The notes under the pieces were generated by a model. It was not told where the DNA came from and did no database searches. It worked only from the letters and a program-made list of their open reading frames with translations. Below are positions 62,065 through 64,000 of a stretch of 64,000 nt of DNA, piece after piece. Position 1 is the stretch's first letter. The number at the start of each line of letters is the position of its first letter. The position numbers and the translations under genes are program-made. Origin of the DNA: Desulfovibrio ferrophilus (GTDB taxonomy: Bacteria; Desulfobacterota; Desulfovibrionia; Desulfovibrionales; Desulfovibrionaceae); the NCBI RefSeq assembly GCF_003966735.1, contig NZ_AP017378.1, positions 3,120,905 to 3,184,904 of the forward strand, given 5' to 3'.

Positions 62065-64000
62065 TTATTCCTTAAACTTCTCCACCAGAGTGGACAGCTT
62101 TTCGGACATGGCCGCCACTTCCTGAATGGAGGTGTTGGCCTCGTTGATGCGCGTCGAGATGCTTTGTGAGAGTTCGTTGATTCCGGTGACGTTGATGTTG
62201 ATCTCTTCACTGGTCGCGGACTGTTGCTCAGAAGCGGTGGCGATGGAGCGAACCATGTCGGCGATGGAGTCGGATTGTTCCACGATCTCCTTGAGGACTT
62301 GGCCAGCAGCTTCTGCCATCTGTTCGGTATGCCCCACACGCTCGCGTGTGTTGGTCATTTCTTCCACGGCTTCCTTGGCGCTGGACTGAATGGCGGTGAT
62401 GGCAGAGTCGACTTCCTGGGTCGCGCCCATGGTCTTTTCCGCCAGCTTGCGTACTTCGTCTGCCACCACGGCAAATCCGCGTCCGGCTTCGCCGGCACGT
62501 GCGGCTTCGATAGCGGCATTGAGGGCCAGGAGGTTGGTCTGGTCGGCAATGTCGTTGATGACCGCCATGACGGCACCAATGTTTTCGGCCTTGGTTGAGA
62601 GATCGTTCAAGGTCTCGGCCAGAGCCTCGGTGGTGCGAGCCATTTCGCGGGTTTCCTCGACCGTGCGTTCGACCTCTTTCCCGCCGCCCTTGGCAACGCT
62701 GGAAGCTGCGTCAGAAGCATCAGAAGCCTTGCCCGCATTCTGGGCCACTTCCATGACTGTGGCGTTCATCTCTTCCATGGCCGTAGCCACCTGGGAGGTC
62801 TGGCCGGCAGTCTCTGCCATGCCGTTGGTCACTTCATTCATCTGGCGTGAGAGTTCACCCGCAGAGTCGTTCAGGTTGTTGGCGACACCGGCCACTTCAT
62901 TGGCAACCTGAAGCAGGTTTTCTCGCTGGGCGCGGATGCGCTCCTTGTCGCGCTCTTCCTGGGTCAGATCGATCATCATGCCAATGGCGCCAACGATATT
63001 GTCTGCGGCGTCCTTGAGTGGCGAGATCTCGTAGTGCAGCGGGAAGGCGACTCCATCACTGCGGGTATATTCCATCTGGCCGTTCTTGCTCTGACCACTG
63101 GCAATGACCTGGTTGGCAACGTCACCGTGTTCGCTGTCCGTGAAGATCGAGGCCAGGGTATGGCCGACGATTTCATCCTCAGACAGGCCAAGGATATTGC
63201 GTAGCGGAGCGTTGATGTAATTGAAACGGCTGTCGTTGTCCGTGACGAACAAGGGGATGATGATGCCTTGCAGGACGCCCTTGTTGTATTCTAATTGGTC
63301 CTGAACCGTCTGGACCATAACCTTGAGGTTGTCGGCCAGATTGGCGAGTTCATCATGTCCAACGACTTCGAATTGTGCGCTGTAGTCGCCCTCGCGGATA
63401 CGGTCACTAATGGCGGCGATGGTCACTATTTTGCTGATGACGATCTTCTTGATGAACAGCCCGAGCAGGAGCAGCAGGAAGATTGCGCCAGCAAAGGAGA
63501 TGATGGCGGTCGTGCGCTCGGAGGCCGCGACCTTGGCCATCTGGGGGCTGATATCCTGGAACAGGACCATGGTTCCCAAAATTTCCTGTGAACTGCCGTG
63601 GCAGTGGTAACATTCCTTGTGGTTGGGAATGGTGTCCACCGCGACGAAAAAGGATTGATCGCCGTGCTTGAGCTGCACGCCTTTGCTCATGTCCTGCTTC
63701 AGACTTTTTTCGAGGCAGGGCAGGAACTCTGGAATATTGCGAACTTCAGCCATGTCCCGGCGCAGCGTGCCTTCGTCCGTGGAGTAGGTGATGTTGCCTT
63801 TGTAGTTTGTCAGATAGACGGTGACGTCTGGATAGTTTTTGGCCACTTTGCGCAGCTGGCCCACCGTGCCTTCGTTGTCTCCGATTGCCATGGGCTCCTC
63901 AATGGCGGAGAGGAGGATGGAGGCCATTTGCGTCGCGGAATGGTTGATGAGTTCAGCGGTGGCAGAGCGATGCTGCTGCGAGTTGGTAAACCCGAGGATC
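62065..64000 (-). CDS. Methyl-accepting chemotaxis protein with periplasmic c-type heme motif (DcrA-like), 5' truncated
   Basis: The frame is open to the window edge, so the N-terminus with the first membrane helix is missing. Visible in order: a periplasmic domain with the heme motif ECYHCHGSS, a membrane helix ([18 protein letters not shown]), HAMP, a PAS domain ([22 protein letters not shown]) and a long signalling domain with the hairpin tip [40 protein letters not shown]. DcrA of Desulfovibrio vulgaris has this layout and senses O2 or redox state. Next to oxygen-defence genes, an aerotaxis role is likely. The visible part is at least 640 residues. Confidence 0.92.
   Translation of the reverse strand, partial: ILGFTNSQQHRSATAELINHSATQMASILLSAIEEPMAIGDNEGTVGQLRKVAKNYPDVTVYLTNYKGNITYSTDEGTLRRDMAEVRNIPEFLPCLEKSLKQDMSKGVQLKHGDQSFFVAVDTIPNHKECYHCHGSSQEILGTMVLFQDISPQMAKVAASERTTAIISFAGAIFLLLLLGLFIKKIVISKIVTIAAISDRIREGDYSAQFEVVGHDELANLADNLKVMVQTVQDQLEYNKGVLQGIIIPLFVTDNDSRFNYINAPLRNILGLSEDEIVGHTLASIFTDSEHGDVANQVIASGQSKNGQMEYTRSDGVAFPLHYEISPLKDAADNIVGAIGMMIDLTQEERDKERIRAQRENLLQVANEVAGVANNLNDSAGELSRQMNEVTNGMAETAGQTSQVATAMEEMNATVMEVAQNAGKASDASDAASSVAKGGGKEVERTVEETREMARTTEALAETLNDLSTKAENIGAVMAVINDIADQTNLLALNAAIEAARAGEAGRGFAVVADEVRKLAEKTMGATQEVDSAITAIQSSAKEAVEEMTNTRERVGHTEQMAEAAGQVLKEIVEQSDSIADMVRSIATASEQQSATSEEININVTGINELSQSISTRINEANTSIQEVAAMSEKLSTLVEKFKE

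Overview
The window looks like a chromosomal segment of a Desulfovibrio-type sulfate reducer (Desulfovibrionales). The evidence is the oxygen-defence set of rubrerythrin, desulfoferrodoxin, rubredoxin, rubredoxin:oxygen oxidoreductase and cytochrome bd, a heme-bearing chemoreceptor like DcrA, a small tetraheme c-type cytochrome, F0 ATP synthase genes followed by rex, and an ArsR-methyltransferase regulator (SahR type) in front of ahcY. Base composition is fairly GC-rich except for the first 2.9 kb.

Layout. 1-2577 is AT-rich and carries the end of a surface-polysaccharide locus (membrane protein fragment, frameshifted GT4 glycosyltransferase, methyltransferase). It is bounded by tRNA-Leu at 2913. 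3218-13978 holds a GGDEF/EAL protein, an orphan binding protein, a polar amino acid ABC transporter with an internal terminator, a pair of highly structured repeats, a FAD-linked lactate/glycolate oxidase, an aminotransferase, and a receiver-cheD pair. 14010-22826 holds topB, an isolated three-gene phage tail-fibre cassette, a five-PAS hybrid kinase and a small Cys-rich ORF. 22955-25664 holds a DUF2959 lipoprotein, a duplicated tRNA-Glu/tRNA-Gln cassette in which one tRNA-Gln has decayed, a Rho_N-like small protein and a DciA-like protein. 25810-28185 is sahR-ahcY, 28474-30320 a marR-MFS pair, and 30490-33593 a glycan operon.

33693-36600 is a panC-DUF502-metK operon. It is preceded on the minus strand by a SAM-I riboswitch aptamer and an intrinsic terminator. 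36679-41890 holds a membrane protein of unknown function, a FliD-like protein carrying a phage-like insert, truA, a MotE-like protein and fliJ. 42022-45629 is a tight chrA-cobS-SAM hydrolase-YitT operon. 45777-49349 holds a tetraheme cytochrome, rex and the F0 genes atpE-atpB-atpI-atpZ. 49569-53717 holds a disulfide oxidoreductase with a TVP38 protein, two response regulators and a small Cys-rich protein.

53833-61467 is an oxygen-defence block with every gene on the minus strand: rbr, sor, rub, roo, cydA, cydB, gnd, zwf. Zwf and Gnd can supply NADPH. Rubredoxin passes electrons to Roo and SOR, and cytochrome bd reduces O2 at the membrane. A frameshifted PilZ gene and a DcrA-like heme chemoreceptor, cut by the window edge, close the window.

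The strongest non-routine signals are the SAM riboswitch before panC-metK, the decaying tandem tRNA cassette, the structured repeat after the ABC operon, the orphan tail-fibre cassette, and two single-base homopolymer frameshifts (GT4 and PilZ) that may be assembly errors.
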